A DNA stretch of 64,000 nucleotides from Bradyrhizobium embrapense (lineage in GTDB: Bacteria; Pseudomonadota; Alphaproteobacteria; Rhizobiales; Xanthobacteraceae), in the NCBI RefSeq assembly GCF_001189235.2, contig NZ_LFIP02000001.1, forward strand, positions 558,001 to 622,000, written 5' to 3'. The notes under the pieces are model-generated. The model did not search any database. It was given only the letters and a program-made list of their open reading frames with translations, and was not told the DNA's origin. Shown here one piece after another: positions 16,240-25,189 of this stretch. Numbering within the stretch: the first letter of the stretch is position 1; each line of letters begins with the position of its first letter. The position numbers and the translations under genes were made by a program.

Positions 16240-16806
16240 ATGAAAGGACATCTCTTGAACAGTCGCTTCGTCCTGATCTCCGGCTGCTCCGGCGGCGGAA
16301 AATCGACCTTGCTGGCCGAATTGCGCGGACGCGGCTATCCGGTCGTCGAGGAGCCTGGCCGCCGCATCATCACCGATGAGCTCGCATCCGGCGGCACGGC
16401 GCAGCCCTGGATCGATGCGGCGGCTTTCCTTCGGCGCGCCATCGACGTCGCGCTCAAGGACATGGCGGAGGCCAACGCCTATTCCGGATGGGTGTTCTTC
16501 GATCGCGGCCTCATCGACGCCGCATCCGCGCTGGAGGCATTGACGGGCGAGCCGGTGCTGCATCCGGTCTGCTCCAACCATCGCTACCACGCGCGCGTGT
16601 TCATGACGCCGCCATGGCCCGAGATCTACGTTAACGACGCTGAGCGACGGCACAGCTTCGAGGCAGCGACGGCGGAGTATCAGCGGCTGATGGAGACCCT
16701 TCCCAGGCTGGGCTACAACGTCATCAGCCTGCCGAAGATATCGCCGTCGGCACGCGCAGACTTCGTGCTGACAACGCTCGGCGGCGTCGAACTGCAAGCG
16801 ACATGA
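16240..16806 (+). CDS. AAA-type P-loop ATPase/kinase-like protein
   Basis: 188 residues. Walker A is GCSGGGKST near residue 16-24, followed by VVEEPGRRII and a Walker-B-like WVFFDRGLIDAASALEAL. This layout is that of small P-loop NTPases of the predicted-ATPase/kinase (AAA_28-like) group. A TTG at 16255 has a better ribosome site (AAAGGA) than the ATG at 16240, so the protein may start five residues later. Function unknown; no operon partner. Confidence 0.7.
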   Translation: MKGHLLNSRFVLISGCSGGGKSTLLAELRGRGYPVVEEPGRRIITDELASGGTAQPWIDAAAFLRRAIDVALKDMAEANAYSGWVFFDRGLIDAASALEALTGEPVLHPVCSNHRYHARVFMTPPWPEIYVNDAERRHSFEAATAEYQRLMETLPRLGYNVISLPKISPSARADFVLTTLGGVELQAT

Positions 16807-16959
16807 TGACACTCCTAGAACAACGTCCCGCCTCGGAATCTGAACTCCTACGCGATGGCCGGTTGCACCGTGGCGAAAATGCGGAACGACGCGGCGCGTA
16901 TACAGCGCGTTACAATTTGGTACGGCAGCGCGGTGCGCCGGCACGCCGCCGCCGCAGCC

Positions 16960-17427
16960 TCAGGCCTTCTTCGAATCGCCGCGCGTGTGATTCAGCAGAT
17001 TGTCACGCAGCCTGACCACACTCTTCTGCACGATCGGAAACTCGTCGCCGAGCCCGGTGGCCTCGACCAGCGACGCGTTGATCTCCTTGTCGAGCAGGCG
17101 CCGGCCGGCTGCCGTCAGGCTCACCCGCACCTGCCGCTCGTCGGCGGGATCTCTGACGCGGCTGATGTAACCGCTCTGCTCCAGTTTCTTCAGGATCGGC
17201 GTCAGCGTGTTGGATTCCAGGAACAGCTTCTCGCCGAGCTCGCTCACGGTCTGGTCGTCGGCCTCCGACAGCGCGATCAGGGCAATGTACTGGGTGTAGG
17301 TCAGGCCGACCGCGTCGAGGATCGGCTTGTAAGCGCGGCCGAAGGCCAGATTGGCCGAATAGACCGCAAAGCATAGAAAATTCGAGAGTTTTCGGCCTTT
17401 GGCCTCGGCCTTGGGGGAGCGGGTCAC
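16960..17427 (-). CDS. ohrR: OhrR, MarR-family organic-peroxide sensor repressor
   Basis: 155 residues. The redox-sensing cysteine is Cys19 in LSNFLCFAVYSANLAF, the hallmark of OhrR, followed by a winged helix (VSELGEKLFLESNTLTPILKKLEQSGYISRVRDPADERQVRVSLTAAGRRL). Oxidation of this Cys by organic hydroperoxides releases DNA in the family. GTG start at 17427 chosen because GGAGG lies six bases upstream; the longer open frame runs through the operators. Divergent from ohr, with two palindromic operators between. Confidence 0.9.
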   Translation of the reverse strand: MTRSPKAEAKGRKLSNFLCFAVYSANLAFGRAYKPILDAVGLTYTQYIALIALSEADDQTVSELGEKLFLESNTLTPILKKLEQSGYISRVRDPADERQVRVSLTAAGRRLLDKEINASLVEATGLGDEFPIVQKSVVRLRDNLLNHTRGDSKKA

Positions 17428-17471
17428 GGGCGCCTCCGGAGTTTGTGAAGTCCCAATCCATATAAATCGTA

Positions 17472-17544
17472 TCCGATTAAATCGGAAGTGCTTGACATAG
17501 TCCAGTGCCGGAACTAATTCAACGCGCATCCGATTAGATCGGAT
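17472..17544. promoter_or_regulatory. ohrR-ohr intergenic operators and promoter
   Basis: Two related inverted repeats: TCCGATT-A-AATCGGA (17472-17486) and ATCCGAT-TAG-ATCGGAT (17528-17544). Between them is TTGACA (17492-17497), 17 bases before TAATTC (17515-17520), a candidate ohr promoter whose start point would fall near the second operator. The sites are placed to let OhrR repress both itself and ohr. Confidence 0.8.
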
Positions 17545-17575
17545 ACGATCTAACTTTATCCAAAAGGAGCGCATC

Positions 17576-17977
17576 ATGACTGCCAATGCCAAGGTCCTTG
17601 TCACCGGAAAGACCCACGTCACCGCCGGCCCGAACGGCGCCGCCCGCTCAGGCGACGGCTTCCTCGACGTCAAGCTGCCGCAGCCGCACCCGGCCGCGGA
17701 GAACCTGTTCGCCGCCGCCTGGTCGGCTTGCTACATCGGCGCGATCCAGCTCGCCGCCGGACAGCGCAAGGTCAAGCTGGCGAGCGAGCCCGAGGTCGAT
17801 GCCGAGATCGATCTGAACCAGGCCGGCAGTTCGTTCTTCCTGAGCGCACGCCTCAACGTCCGCGTTCCCGGCGTCGAGCGCGAGGTTGCGCAGCAGCTGA
17901 TCGAAGCCGCGCACGGCATCTGCCCCTACTCCAAGGCAGTCCACGGCAACATCGACGTCGCGACCACCCTTCTCTGA
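17576..17977 (+). CDS. ohr: Organic hydroperoxide resistance protein Ohr
   Basis: 133 residues, OsmC/Ohr superfamily. Both catalytic cysteines are present: Cys52 in AWSACYIGAIQ and Cys116 in HGICPYSKA. Reduces organic hydroperoxides at the expense of lipoylated or thiol reductants in the cytosol. AAAAGGAG precedes ATG. Divergent from ohrR and controlled through the shared operators. Full length. Confidence 0.95.
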   Translation: MTANAKVLVTGKTHVTAGPNGAARSGDGFLDVKLPQPHPAAENLFAAAWSACYIGAIQLAAGQRKVKLASEPEVDAEIDLNQAGSSFFLSARLNVRVPGVEREVAQQLIEAAHGICPYSKAVHGNIDVATTLL

Positions 17978-18064
17978 AGCAGAGAGATGACGACCACCGA
18001 CGCGGGCCGGCGCCTTGCCGGTTCGCGGTCGGGCACGTCCGGAAGACAAACCCAGGAGTTGAAG

Positions 18065-18484
18065 ATGACGCGCAAGCTGATGATTGCGACGCGCCTGGTC
18101 GCAAGAGCAGCCCTGATCGTTGGAAGTTTCCTGACGACACCGACTGCCCAAGCTCAACCGCCGGCCGACTTCACGCGAACCGATTTGCAGCACCACGACC
18201 TCAGCGCGCCCGGACGCGAAGCCGTCCAGGTGCGTGTCGATATCGCGCCCGGCAAGGCATTCGGCCGCCATACGCATCCCGGCGAGGAGATCATCTATGT
18301 GCTCGCCGGGACGCTCGAATATGATGTCGACGGCAGAGCGCCGGCAACGCTGAAGGCGGGCGACGTGCTGTTCATTCCCGCAGGCACGATCCATGCGGCG
18401 AAGAACGTCGGCAACGTCACCGCCAGCGAGCTTGCGACCTATATCGTCGAGAAAGACAAGCCGCTGCTGACCCTCGTGAAGTGA
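18065..18484 (+). CDS. Secreted cupin-domain protein
   Basis: 139 residues. An N-terminal signal peptide (RLVARAALIVGSFLTTPTAQA) precedes a single cupin barrel with metal-ligand motifs GRHTHPGEEIIYVLAGTLEYDVDG and IPAGTIHAAKNVG. Start at 18065 follows AGGAG. It lies 87 bases after ohr and may be cotranscribed. Periplasmic; catalytic role unknown. Family members often bind Mn, Fe or Zn through the two His and one Glu of the first motif. Confidence 0.8.
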   Translation: MTRKLMIATRLVARAALIVGSFLTTPTAQAQPPADFTRTDLQHHDLSAPGREAVQVRVDIAPGKAFGRHTHPGEEIIYVLAGTLEYDVDGRAPATLKAGDVLFIPAGTIHAAKNVGNVTASELATYIVEKDKPLLTLVK

Positions 18485-18532
18485 ATGTCGCCGGCCCGCC
18501 CCTTTCCGGGGGCGAGCGCGACGACGTCAGGT

Positions 18533-20050
18533 TCACTTGGTGCCCTGGGCTTCGGCCTGCCGCATCGGCCGCGCGTTGAAGATCAGGAAGCTGATCGCGG
18601 CCATGATCCATACGCCGATGCCGCCATAGAGCATCACCCAGCCAAAGCCGCTGGCCAGCGCCTGGTGTACGACAGCCCCTGTCAGTTCGGGCGCGGATAC
18701 GGCATCGCCGGCCGCGATCCGTTCCACGATGACGCGAAGCTGCGCGCCATCCAGCGCGGGCAATACGGCCTTCAGATGCGCCAGCACGCCGCTCGCCAGG
18801 ATGAAGCCCATCAAGGCGATGTTGACCGAAAGCGAGACCATCCGCGCGCTCATGTCGATGCCGGAGGCCATGCCGGCGCGGTCGCTCGAGACCGAGCCCG
18901 TCGTCGTGTTGGTCACCGGCGTATTGGTGATGCCGAGGCCAATTCCGGCGATCAGACAACCCGGCAGCATCGTCAACCAATCGGGCTGCGCGGCGGCGCT
19001 GCCGAACTTCATCAGCATGAAGCCGATGCCGATGGTGAACAGCCCCGCGGGGATGATCAGGCCGGGCTGATAGCGCAGCGACAGCCGCTCGGCGAAGGGC
19101 GGCATCACCAGCGTCGGCAGCGTGTAGGCCAGCAGCGCAAGGCCGGCGGACACGCTGTCATAGCCAAGGCCGGCGTGAAACCAGATCGGCAGATAGATCA
19201 TGAACGGCCAGTAGCTGAGGTTCATCGCGGCCGAGCCGACGATCGAGCCGGAGAACGCCGGGATCCGAAACACCGAAAAATCGAACATCGGACGCCGGCT
19301 GATTCTTTCGGCAACCAAGAACGCGATGAAGCTCAGTGCGGAGACACCGAGGATCGCGAGCCCCTTCGGGCTGGCGAAGCCGAGATCCGGCCCCTGCGTG
19401 ATGTAGAAGGCGAGGCAGAACACCGCGAGCGACATCGTGACGATGCCGGCAACATCGAGGCTGCTCGCCTTCGGGTCCTTCGATTCATGGACGCCGCCGA
19501 TCGTGAGCACGAACGCGACCGCTGCGAACAACACATGGACCAGGAACACCCATTCCCAGCTCAGCAGCGCGACGACGGCGCCGCCGATGATCGGCCCGAA
19601 GCCGAGACCGATGCCGAAGATCACGCCCCACCAGCCCCAGGCAACGGCGCGTACCCGCCCGCCCTGGAATTCGTGCGACAGCACGGCGATCTGGCAGATC
19701 AAAAGCGCGCCGCCGCTCAGCCCCTGCAGCAACCGGGCGATGATCAGCATTTCGACGCTCGAGGCGACACCGCAGATCAGCGAGGTGATGCCGAACGCCG
19801 CGATCGCGACCAGGAAGATGCGCTTCCGCCCATAGCGATCAGCGATCGTCCCGATCGCCATCAGCACCGTGGTCACCGCGATCGTGTAGGCGTTCATGAT
19901 CCATTGCAGCGACTTGAAGTCGGCATGCAACACCCGCTCCAGCGTCGGCAGGATCGCGGGGATGCTGGATATCTCCAATCCGAACATCAGGCAGGCAAGG
20001 CATACGGCGGACAACACGACAGCGCCGCGGCGGCTCAGTTCAGTAGACAT
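18533..20050 (-). CDS. DHA2-type MFS drug exporter (EmrB/QacA-like)
   Basis: 505 residues with about 14 membrane segments. Motif A is IGTIADRYGRKRIFLVAI; motif C-like GFGPIIGGAVVALLSWEWVFLVH follows helix 5. Acts in the inner membrane as a proton-drug antiporter by family. Divergent from a LysR regulator (20256) across a 205-base promoter region, the usual arrangement for a regulator controlling its exporter. Convergent with the cupin gene. Confidence 0.85.
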   Translation of the reverse strand: MSTELSRRGAVVLSAVCLACLMFGLEISSIPAILPTLERVLHADFKSLQWIMNAYTIAVTTVLMAIGTIADRYGRKRIFLVAIAAFGITSLICGVASSVEMLIIARLLQGLSGGALLICQIAVLSHEFQGGRVRAVAWGWWGVIFGIGLGFGPIIGGAVVALLSWEWVFLVHVLFAAVAFVLTIGGVHESKDPKASSLDVAGIVTMSLAVFCLAFYITQGPDLGFASPKGLAILGVSALSFIAFLVAERISRRPMFDFSVFRIPAFSGSIVGSAAMNLSYWPFMIYLPIWFHAGLGYDSVSAGLALLAYTLPTLVMPPFAERLSLRYQPGLIIPAGLFTIGIGFMLMKFGSAAAQPDWLTMLPGCLIAGIGLGITNTPVTNTTTGSVSSDRAGMASGIDMSARMVSLSVNIALMGFILASGVLAHLKAVLPALDGAQLRVIVERIAAGDAVSAPELTGAVVHQALASGFGWVMLYGGIGVWIMAAISFLIFNARPMRQAEAQGTK

Positions 20051-20210
20051 GATCAGGCCTTTTGTTATGGCAAGCCAACGGGATACCGCACGCTGTTGCC
20101 AGGGTGCTGGCAGCAGCGACGGTCGATCGACTCACGATGTATTGAGGCAGCAACGGCAGGAATCGGGTGGCCGCGGCGCTTCACGGCCAAAAGCTAATCA
20201 CGGCTTGAGC

Positions 20211-20250
20211 ATTGTTGAATTGGATGACTAGATATTTCAGAGACAACAAT
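20211..20250. promoter_or_regulatory. Candidate LysR operator
   Basis: ATTGTTG (20211-20217) and CAACAAT (20244-20250) form a perfect interrupted inverted repeat ending six bases before the LysR start codon, in the region shared with the divergent exporter gene. Suited to autoregulation; inferred from symmetry. Confidence 0.45.
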
Positions 20251-20255
20251 TCCGG

Positions 20256-21170
20256 ATGACTGACATGACCACCCTCGACGTCGACGCCGTGAAGGCTTTC
20301 GTGACCATCGCAGATCTCAAGAGCTTCACACGCGCCGCCGACGCGCTCGGCACCACGCAAGGGGCGATCAGCGTCAAGCTGAGGCGGCTGGAAGACCGGG
20401 TCGGCCAGAAGCTGGTCGAGCGAACCCCGCGGCTGGTGCGCCTCTCGGTGCAGGGAGCCGCATTCCTCGAGTCCGCGCGCGCCTTCCTTGCCGCACACGA
20501 TCGCGCGGTCGCCGGGCTGTCGTCCGTTCGCCGCCGCTTCTCATTGGGGATCGCGACCCACGTCGGCGCGCCCGAGCTTCCGACCTTGCTGGCGCGGCTC
20601 AATGCGCATGATCCGGCACTGACGATCGAGGTCCGGCTCGACGATGCCCGTGACCTGCTGGAGGCCTTCGATCGCGGGACGATCGACGCAGTGATCGTGT
20701 TCCGGGATGACGATCGGCGCGACGGCGAGGTTCTGGGACCCGATCATTTCGGCTGGTTCGCCACGCCGAACTTTGTCCATCGCAAGGGCGAGCCATTTCG
20801 ATTGGCGGCCTCCTCGCCGTCTTGTGGAATCCTCAACACCGCGACCCATGCGCTCGACACGGCAGGGTTGCCGTGGACCGAAACCTTCCTTGGCTGCGGA
20901 GCCTTTGCCGTCGCCGAAGCCGTCTCGGCTGGCCTTGCGATCTCGGTGTTCTCGCGCCGGGTCGTCCCGCCGGGCGCGGTCGAGGTCACCGAGAAGTTCG
21001 GCCTCCCCGCGCTGCCTCCATCCGAGATCATGCTGCTGTCGAAATTGTCGGACGCGAAGTCGCGTGCGACGCTGAAAACGTTGGCGAGCGCCTTTCGCGA
21101 ACATCACCGTCCGCCTGCGGATCGCCCGGCACGGGATCTCCGCATCGTCACCGAAGCGGCCGGGTCCTGA
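20256..21170 (+). CDS. LysR-family transcriptional regulator
   Basis: 304 residues. N-terminal winged helix (VDAVKAFVTIADLKSFTRAADALGTTQGAISVKLRRLEDRVGQKLVERTPR), then a two-lobe effector-binding domain from about residue 90 (FSLGIATHVGAPELPTLLARL). Probable regulator of the divergent DHA2 exporter. A second Met three codons in is also a possible start. The C-terminal 20 residues are disordered-looking (HHRPPADRPARD). Confidence 0.9.
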   Translation: MTDMTTLDVDAVKAFVTIADLKSFTRAADALGTTQGAISVKLRRLEDRVGQKLVERTPRLVRLSVQGAAFLESARAFLAAHDRAVAGLSSVRRRFSLGIATHVGAPELPTLLARLNAHDPALTIEVRLDDARDLLEAFDRGTIDAVIVFRDDDRRDGEVLGPDHFGWFATPNFVHRKGEPFRLAASSPSCGILNTATHALDTAGLPWTETFLGCGAFAVAEAVSAGLAISVFSRRVVPPGAVEVTEKFGLPALPPSEIMLLSKLSDAKSRATLKTLASAFREHHRPPADRPARDLRIVTEAAGS

Positions 21171-21191
21171 TCGATTGGCGCGCCCTACCCG

Positions 21192-22103
21192 CTACCGCCG
21201 CGCGTGGCCGGCTCGCCTGCCCTCGAACAGCGCGCGCTCCGACACCAGCGCCTTGGCCAGGAAATCGAGCGTGGCGCGGATGCGCGCGGTGCGTTTGATA
21301 TCGTCATGCGTCAGCAGCCACAGCGCCGAGCGCGGCTCGGCGAGCGCCTTCGGTGTCAGGCGGCGCAGCGCCGGCGCGGGATCGCCGACATAGCAGGGAA
21401 GCAACGCAAGCCCCAGTCCCGCCGCCGCCGCATCGCACAGCGCCGGAAGCGCATCGACGCGGCAGGCGAAGCGCGCCGGGCGCAGGTTGTCGCGCATCCA
21501 GCCGGCGATCACGGTCCCCGCCAGCGCATCGTCGAGCCCGACCCAGTCGTGTGCCGACAGATCCTTGTCATTGCGCCGCGCGAGATAGGCCCGCGATCCG
21601 TAGACCGCATGCGCAATATCGGCGACGCGCCGTCCGACCAGCAGTTCGGACGGCGCCGGCGTCGGCCGGATCGCGATCTCGGCCTCGCGGCGGGTCAGAT
21701 TCGCCATCGCATTGGAGATGATGATTTCCGGCTCGATCTCCGGATGCGCAGCGCGCATCGCGGGCAGATGCCGCATCAGCACCGCGCCGAGCGTATCGGT
21801 CGTGGTGATCCGGACCGGGCCTGATGGCCTGAGGTCCTGTCCCGCCAACCTGCGCTCAAGCGCGAGTACCTCATCCTCGAGCCGCGCCGCCGAAGCCGCC
21901 GCTGTCTCGCCGGCCGGGGTCGGCGCGTAACCATCGCGGAAGCGCTCGAACAGGCGTGTTCCGATCGCTGCTTCGATCGTGCCGAGGCGGCGGAACACGG
22001 TCGAATGCGTCACGCCCAGTCTGCGCGCTGCCCCGGATAGGCTGCCCTCGCGCGCTACCGCGAGAACGAGGCGAAGATCATTCCAGTCGAGCGGGCTGTG
22101 CAT
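21192..22103 (-). CDS. LysR-family transcriptional regulator
   Basis: 303 residues. Winged helix LVLAVAREGSLSGAARRLGVTHSTVFRRLGTIEAAIGTRLFERFRDGY, then a substrate-binding domain (SGPVRITTTDTLGAVLMRHLPAMRAAHPEIEPEIIISN). The HSTVFRRL recognition helix is shared with the LysR at 37453. ATG at 22103 begins MHSPLDWNDLRLVL, the usual LysR opening. Divergent from the DHA2 exporter at 22228 and its probable regulator. Convergent with the LysR gene upstream. Confidence 0.9.
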   Translation of the reverse strand: MHSPLDWNDLRLVLAVAREGSLSGAARRLGVTHSTVFRRLGTIEAAIGTRLFERFRDGYAPTPAGETAAASAARLEDEVLALERRLAGQDLRPSGPVRITTTDTLGAVLMRHLPAMRAAHPEIEPEIIISNAMANLTRREAEIAIRPTPAPSELLVGRRVADIAHAVYGSRAYLARRNDKDLSAHDWVGLDDALAGTVIAGWMRDNLRPARFACRVDALPALCDAAAAGLGLALLPCYVGDPAPALRRLTPKALAEPRSALWLLTHDDIKRTARIRATLDFLAKALVSERALFEGRRAGHARR

Positions 22104-22227
22104 TTTTGCAAACTCGGTTCGCAGAGTTGGCGAATACCTTATCACGAACGGACAAGCCATCTTCCCGAAAAGTTCGGCCGACGGGCGCACCTCGAGTGCC
22201 GCACCGGCGACGCGGAGGAGCTGGCAG

Positions 22228-23667
22228 GTGACAAGCGAAACCACCGAGACGTTGCAGCTGCACGACACAAGGCCGGCAACGGTCGACCCGCGGCGATGGC
22301 TGGCGCTGCCCGTGCTTCTTACCGGCGCCTTCCTGCCGATCCTCGATTTCAACGTCGTCAACCTCGCGCTGCCGGCCATTCGCGACGATCTCGGCGCCAC
22401 CCCAGGCGAAGTGCAGTTCGTGATCTCGGCCTATGCTGCGACCTACGCAGTGTTCCTGATCACCGGCGGCCGGCTCGGCGACCTGCTCGGCCGGCGGCGC
22501 ATGTTCCTGACCGGCGTCGCCGGCTTCACGATCGCGTCGGTGCTGTGCGGCATCGCATGGTCGCCGGACGTGCTGGTCGCCGGGCGAATCCTGCAAGGCC
22601 TCACCGCGACCGTGATGGCGCCGCAGGTGCTCGCCTCGATCCGCGTGCTGTTTCCGGCGGCCGAACAGGGCCGCGCGCTCGGCTTCTATGGCGCAACGTT
22701 CGGTCTTGCCAACATCTGCGGCCAGGTGCTCGGCGGCGTCCTGGTCTCGGCCCATCCGTTTGGCCTCGCCTGGCAAGCGATCTTCCTGATCAACGTGCCG
22801 ATCGGCCTTGCCGCCTTCATTGGCGGACTGCTGTTCCTCACGGACTCGCGCGCCGAGCATGCGCAGCGGCTCGACGTCGGCGGCGTCATCCTGCTCTCGT
22901 TGACGCTGGGCTTGCTGGTCTATCCGTTGATCGAGGGCCGGGAGTCCGGCTGGCCTATCTGGATCGTCGCAATGCTGCTGGCCTCTCCGCTGATGCTCGC
23001 CGCCTTCGTCCGCTTCGAGGCGCGCCTCGCAAGGCGCGGCGGCAACCCGCTGGTCGCGCTTCACCTTCTACGCAACAGCGATTTCGTCATCGGGCAGGTG
23101 ATGGCGCTCGCCTTCTACATGCTGTCGTCGTTCTACCTCACCTTTGCGGTCTACCTGCAAAGCGGGCTGCATTTTTCCCCGCTGGCAGCCGGCCTCGCCA
23201 CCCTGCCCTTTGCCACCGGCTTCTTCGTGAGTTCGCTGGTGTCGTCGCTGGTGATGCAGTGGCTCGGCGCGCGCACGCTGACGCTGGGCTTTGCGGTCCA
23301 GGTCATCGGCTTCGGTGTCGTGATGCTGTCGGTTAGTGGCATGTTGCCACAAAGCGCTGAATTCGGCCTGATCTGCGGCGGGCTCGGCTTCGGCACCGTG
23401 ATGCCGTCGGTGATCAAGGCCGTGATCGGCAGCATCGAGCCGCGTCACGCCGGGCTGGCATCCGGGATGATGATCTCGACCTTCCAGATCGGCGCCGCAC
23501 TCGGCGTCGCCATCATCGGCGGCATCTTCTACAGCCTGCTCGGACCGCATCCGCAGGCCGGCGATTACGCACACGCCTTCACGATCGCGCTCGGCTGCAA
23601 TGTCGCGCTGCTGGCGCTCGGCGGCTGGCTATCGCTGTGGCTGCCACGCGAGCCGGCGGCAGGCTGA
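22228..23667 (+). CDS. DHA2-type MFS exporter
   Basis: 479 residues, about 14 membrane segments. Signature elements: LDFNVVNLALPAIRDDLGATPGEVQFVISAYA in helix 1-2, GGRLGDLLGRRRMFLTG in loop 2-3, GLANICGQVLGGVLVSA in helix 5. GTG start at 22228 chosen for the strong GGAGGAG eight bases upstream; the open frame continues upstream without homology. Probably an efflux pump controlled by the divergent LysR protein. First gene of a likely run with the hydroquinone reductase and DUF1993 genes. Confidence 0.85.
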   Translation: MTSETTETLQLHDTRPATVDPRRWLALPVLLTGAFLPILDFNVVNLALPAIRDDLGATPGEVQFVISAYAATYAVFLITGGRLGDLLGRRRMFLTGVAGFTIASVLCGIAWSPDVLVAGRILQGLTATVMAPQVLASIRVLFPAAEQGRALGFYGATFGLANICGQVLGGVLVSAHPFGLAWQAIFLINVPIGLAAFIGGLLFLTDSRAEHAQRLDVGGVILLSLTLGLLVYPLIEGRESGWPIWIVAMLLASPLMLAAFVRFEARLARRGGNPLVALHLLRNSDFVIGQVMALAFYMLSSFYLTFAVYLQSGLHFSPLAAGLATLPFATGFFVSSLVSSLVMQWLGARTLTLGFAVQVIGFGVVMLSVSGMLPQSAEFGLICGGLGFGTVMPSVIKAVIGSIEPRHAGLASGMMISTFQIGAALGVAIIGGIFYSLLGPHPQAGDYAHAFTIALGCNVALLALGGWLSLWLPREPAAG

Positions 23668-23681
23668 GATCGCAGCGACCG

Positions 23682-24659
23682 ATGGTGAATGCCATGAAGC
23701 TCATGATCAACGGTCTCTGGCGAGGCGATGTCGATCCGACGCCCGAACTCAAGGCGCAACAGATGATCCATGCCGGCCGCTTTCGCGACCGCATCACCGC
23801 AGACGGTGCGTCGGGTTTCCGCGCCGAGCCGCGGCGCTATCACCTCTATGCCTCGCCGGCCTGTCCGTTCTCGCACCGGGTCCTGATCGTGCGCGCGCTC
23901 AAGCAACTGGAGGACATCGTCGGCCTCTCCGTCCTGCATCCGCATTGGGACACGCCCGACGGCTGGAGCTTTGCGGACACCGCCCTGTCGACCATCGACA
24001 ATGCGGACAACGGCTTCCTGCATCTGCACGAGGCCTATCGCGCCTCGGCACCGAACTATACCGGTAAGGTCACCGTTCCGGTGCTGTGGGATCGCCACTC
24101 CCGCCGCATCGTCAGCAATGAATCGGTCGAGATCGCAGCAATGCTGAACGACGCATTCGATGCGATCACCGGCGATCGCGTTCTCGATCTCTGCCCGGCC
24201 GAGCTGAAGCCCGCGATGGACGACCTGAACGGCGAGATCGCACGCCGCTTGTCGGTCGGCGTCTACGCGGTGGCCGGCGCGACGCATCAACGCGGATACA
24301 CCGCCGCGATGGATCAGCTATTCGGCTTTCTCGACGAGCTCGACGACCGGCTAAGCGATGGCCGCCGATTTTGCCTCGGCGAACGGCCAACGCTGGCCGA
24401 TGTCCTGGTCTATTCGACGCTGGTGCGCTTCGATGCCGTGTACAATCCGCTGTTCCGCGCAAGCCGCAGGCGGCTCGTCGACTATCGGCACCTGCCGGAT
24501 TTATTGAGGCGCGTCCACGCCCTTCCCGGCGTCGCTGCCACGCTGCGTTACGACCATATCCTCACACACTACTACGACGGCGATTGGGCGATCGCGACCC
24601 GCCGCGGCATCGTGCCGGAGCTTCCGGAGATGAATTGGCTTGCCCCGCACCGGACATGA
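23682..24659 (+). CDS. yqjG: Glutathionyl-hydroquinone reductase (Xi-class GST)
   Basis: 325 residues. The Xi-class active site is Cys61 in ASPACPFSHRVLI, with the typical preceding region (MINGLWRGD) and downstream GWSF and PVLWDRHSRRIVSNESVEIAAMLN. The C-terminal helical domain has LGERPTLADVLVYSTLVRFDAVY. Family reaction: reduction of glutathionyl-hydroquinones with glutathione. Met at 23694 is an alternative start. It follows the exporter gene by 14 bases and precedes DUF1993 by 17, suggesting a quinone/electrophile-response operon. Confidence 0.9.
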   Translation: MVNAMKLMINGLWRGDVDPTPELKAQQMIHAGRFRDRITADGASGFRAEPRRYHLYASPACPFSHRVLIVRALKQLEDIVGLSVLHPHWDTPDGWSFADTALSTIDNADNGFLHLHEAYRASAPNYTGKVTVPVLWDRHSRRIVSNESVEIAAMLNDAFDAITGDRVLDLCPAELKPAMDDLNGEIARRLSVGVYAVAGATHQRGYTAAMDQLFGFLDELDDRLSDGRRFCLGERPTLADVLVYSTLVRFDAVYNPLFRASRRRLVDYRHLPDLLRRVHALPGVAATLRYDHILTHYYDGDWAIATRRGIVPELPEMNWLAPHRT

Positions 24660-24676
24660 CGAATGGGAGAATGCCC

Positions 24677-25186
24677 ATGAGCACACCATTGTACGACGCC
24701 TCGGTTCCGGTGTTCCGGCAGATGCTCGACGCGCTTGCCAATCTTCTGCGCAAGGGCGAGGCCCACGCCCGCGAACGCGGTCTCGATCCCGATGCCATGC
24801 TCGCGGCGCGGCTGGCGCCGGACATGCTGACGCTGGTCGGTCAGGTGCAACGGGCCAGCGATCACGCCAAGGGCGCCGCCGGGCGGCTCGCCGGTCTGAA
24901 GCCGCCGCCCTTTGCCGACGGCGAGCAGCGCCTCGCCGAGGCCTACGCAAGGATATCGCGAACGCTCGACTACATCGACACGGTCCCGATTCGGGCATTC
25001 GAGCGGGCGGCGGAACGGGTCATCACCTTGCCCTTCGGCGTCCCGCCAATGCCGGCAGCGCGCTATCTGTACGGCTTCGCGCTGCCAAGCCTGTTCTTCC
25101 ACGTCACGACCGCCTACGCCATCCTGCGCCATCGCGGCGTGCCGCTCGGCAAGCGTGACTTCCTCGGCAACTACCTCTCGGAATGA
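24677..25186 (+). CDS. DUF1993-family protein
   Basis: 169 residues, DinB-like helical bundle family DUF1993 (STPLYDASVPVFRQMLDALANLLRKGEAHARERG; RLAPDMLTLVGQVQRASDHAKGAAGRL; LFFHVTTAYAILRHRGVPLGKRDFLG). Function unknown; the fold is related to metal-dependent thiol S-transferases. ATG at 24677 follows GGGAGA. Last gene of the likely exporter/reductase run. Confidence 0.85.
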   Translation: MSTPLYDASVPVFRQMLDALANLLRKGEAHARERGLDPDAMLAARLAPDMLTLVGQVQRASDHAKGAAGRLAGLKPPPFADGEQRLAEAYARISRTLDYIDTVPIRAFERAAERVITLPFGVPPMPAARYLYGFALPSLFFHVTTAYAILRHRGVPLGKRDFLGNYLSE

Positions 25187-25189
25187 TTT

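Noticed and set aside
18485..20197. Long forward open frame antisense to the DHA2 exporter
   Set aside because: Composition is Arg/Asp/His/Gln-rich shadow coding with no domain, while the opposite strand has a clear 14-helix transporter.
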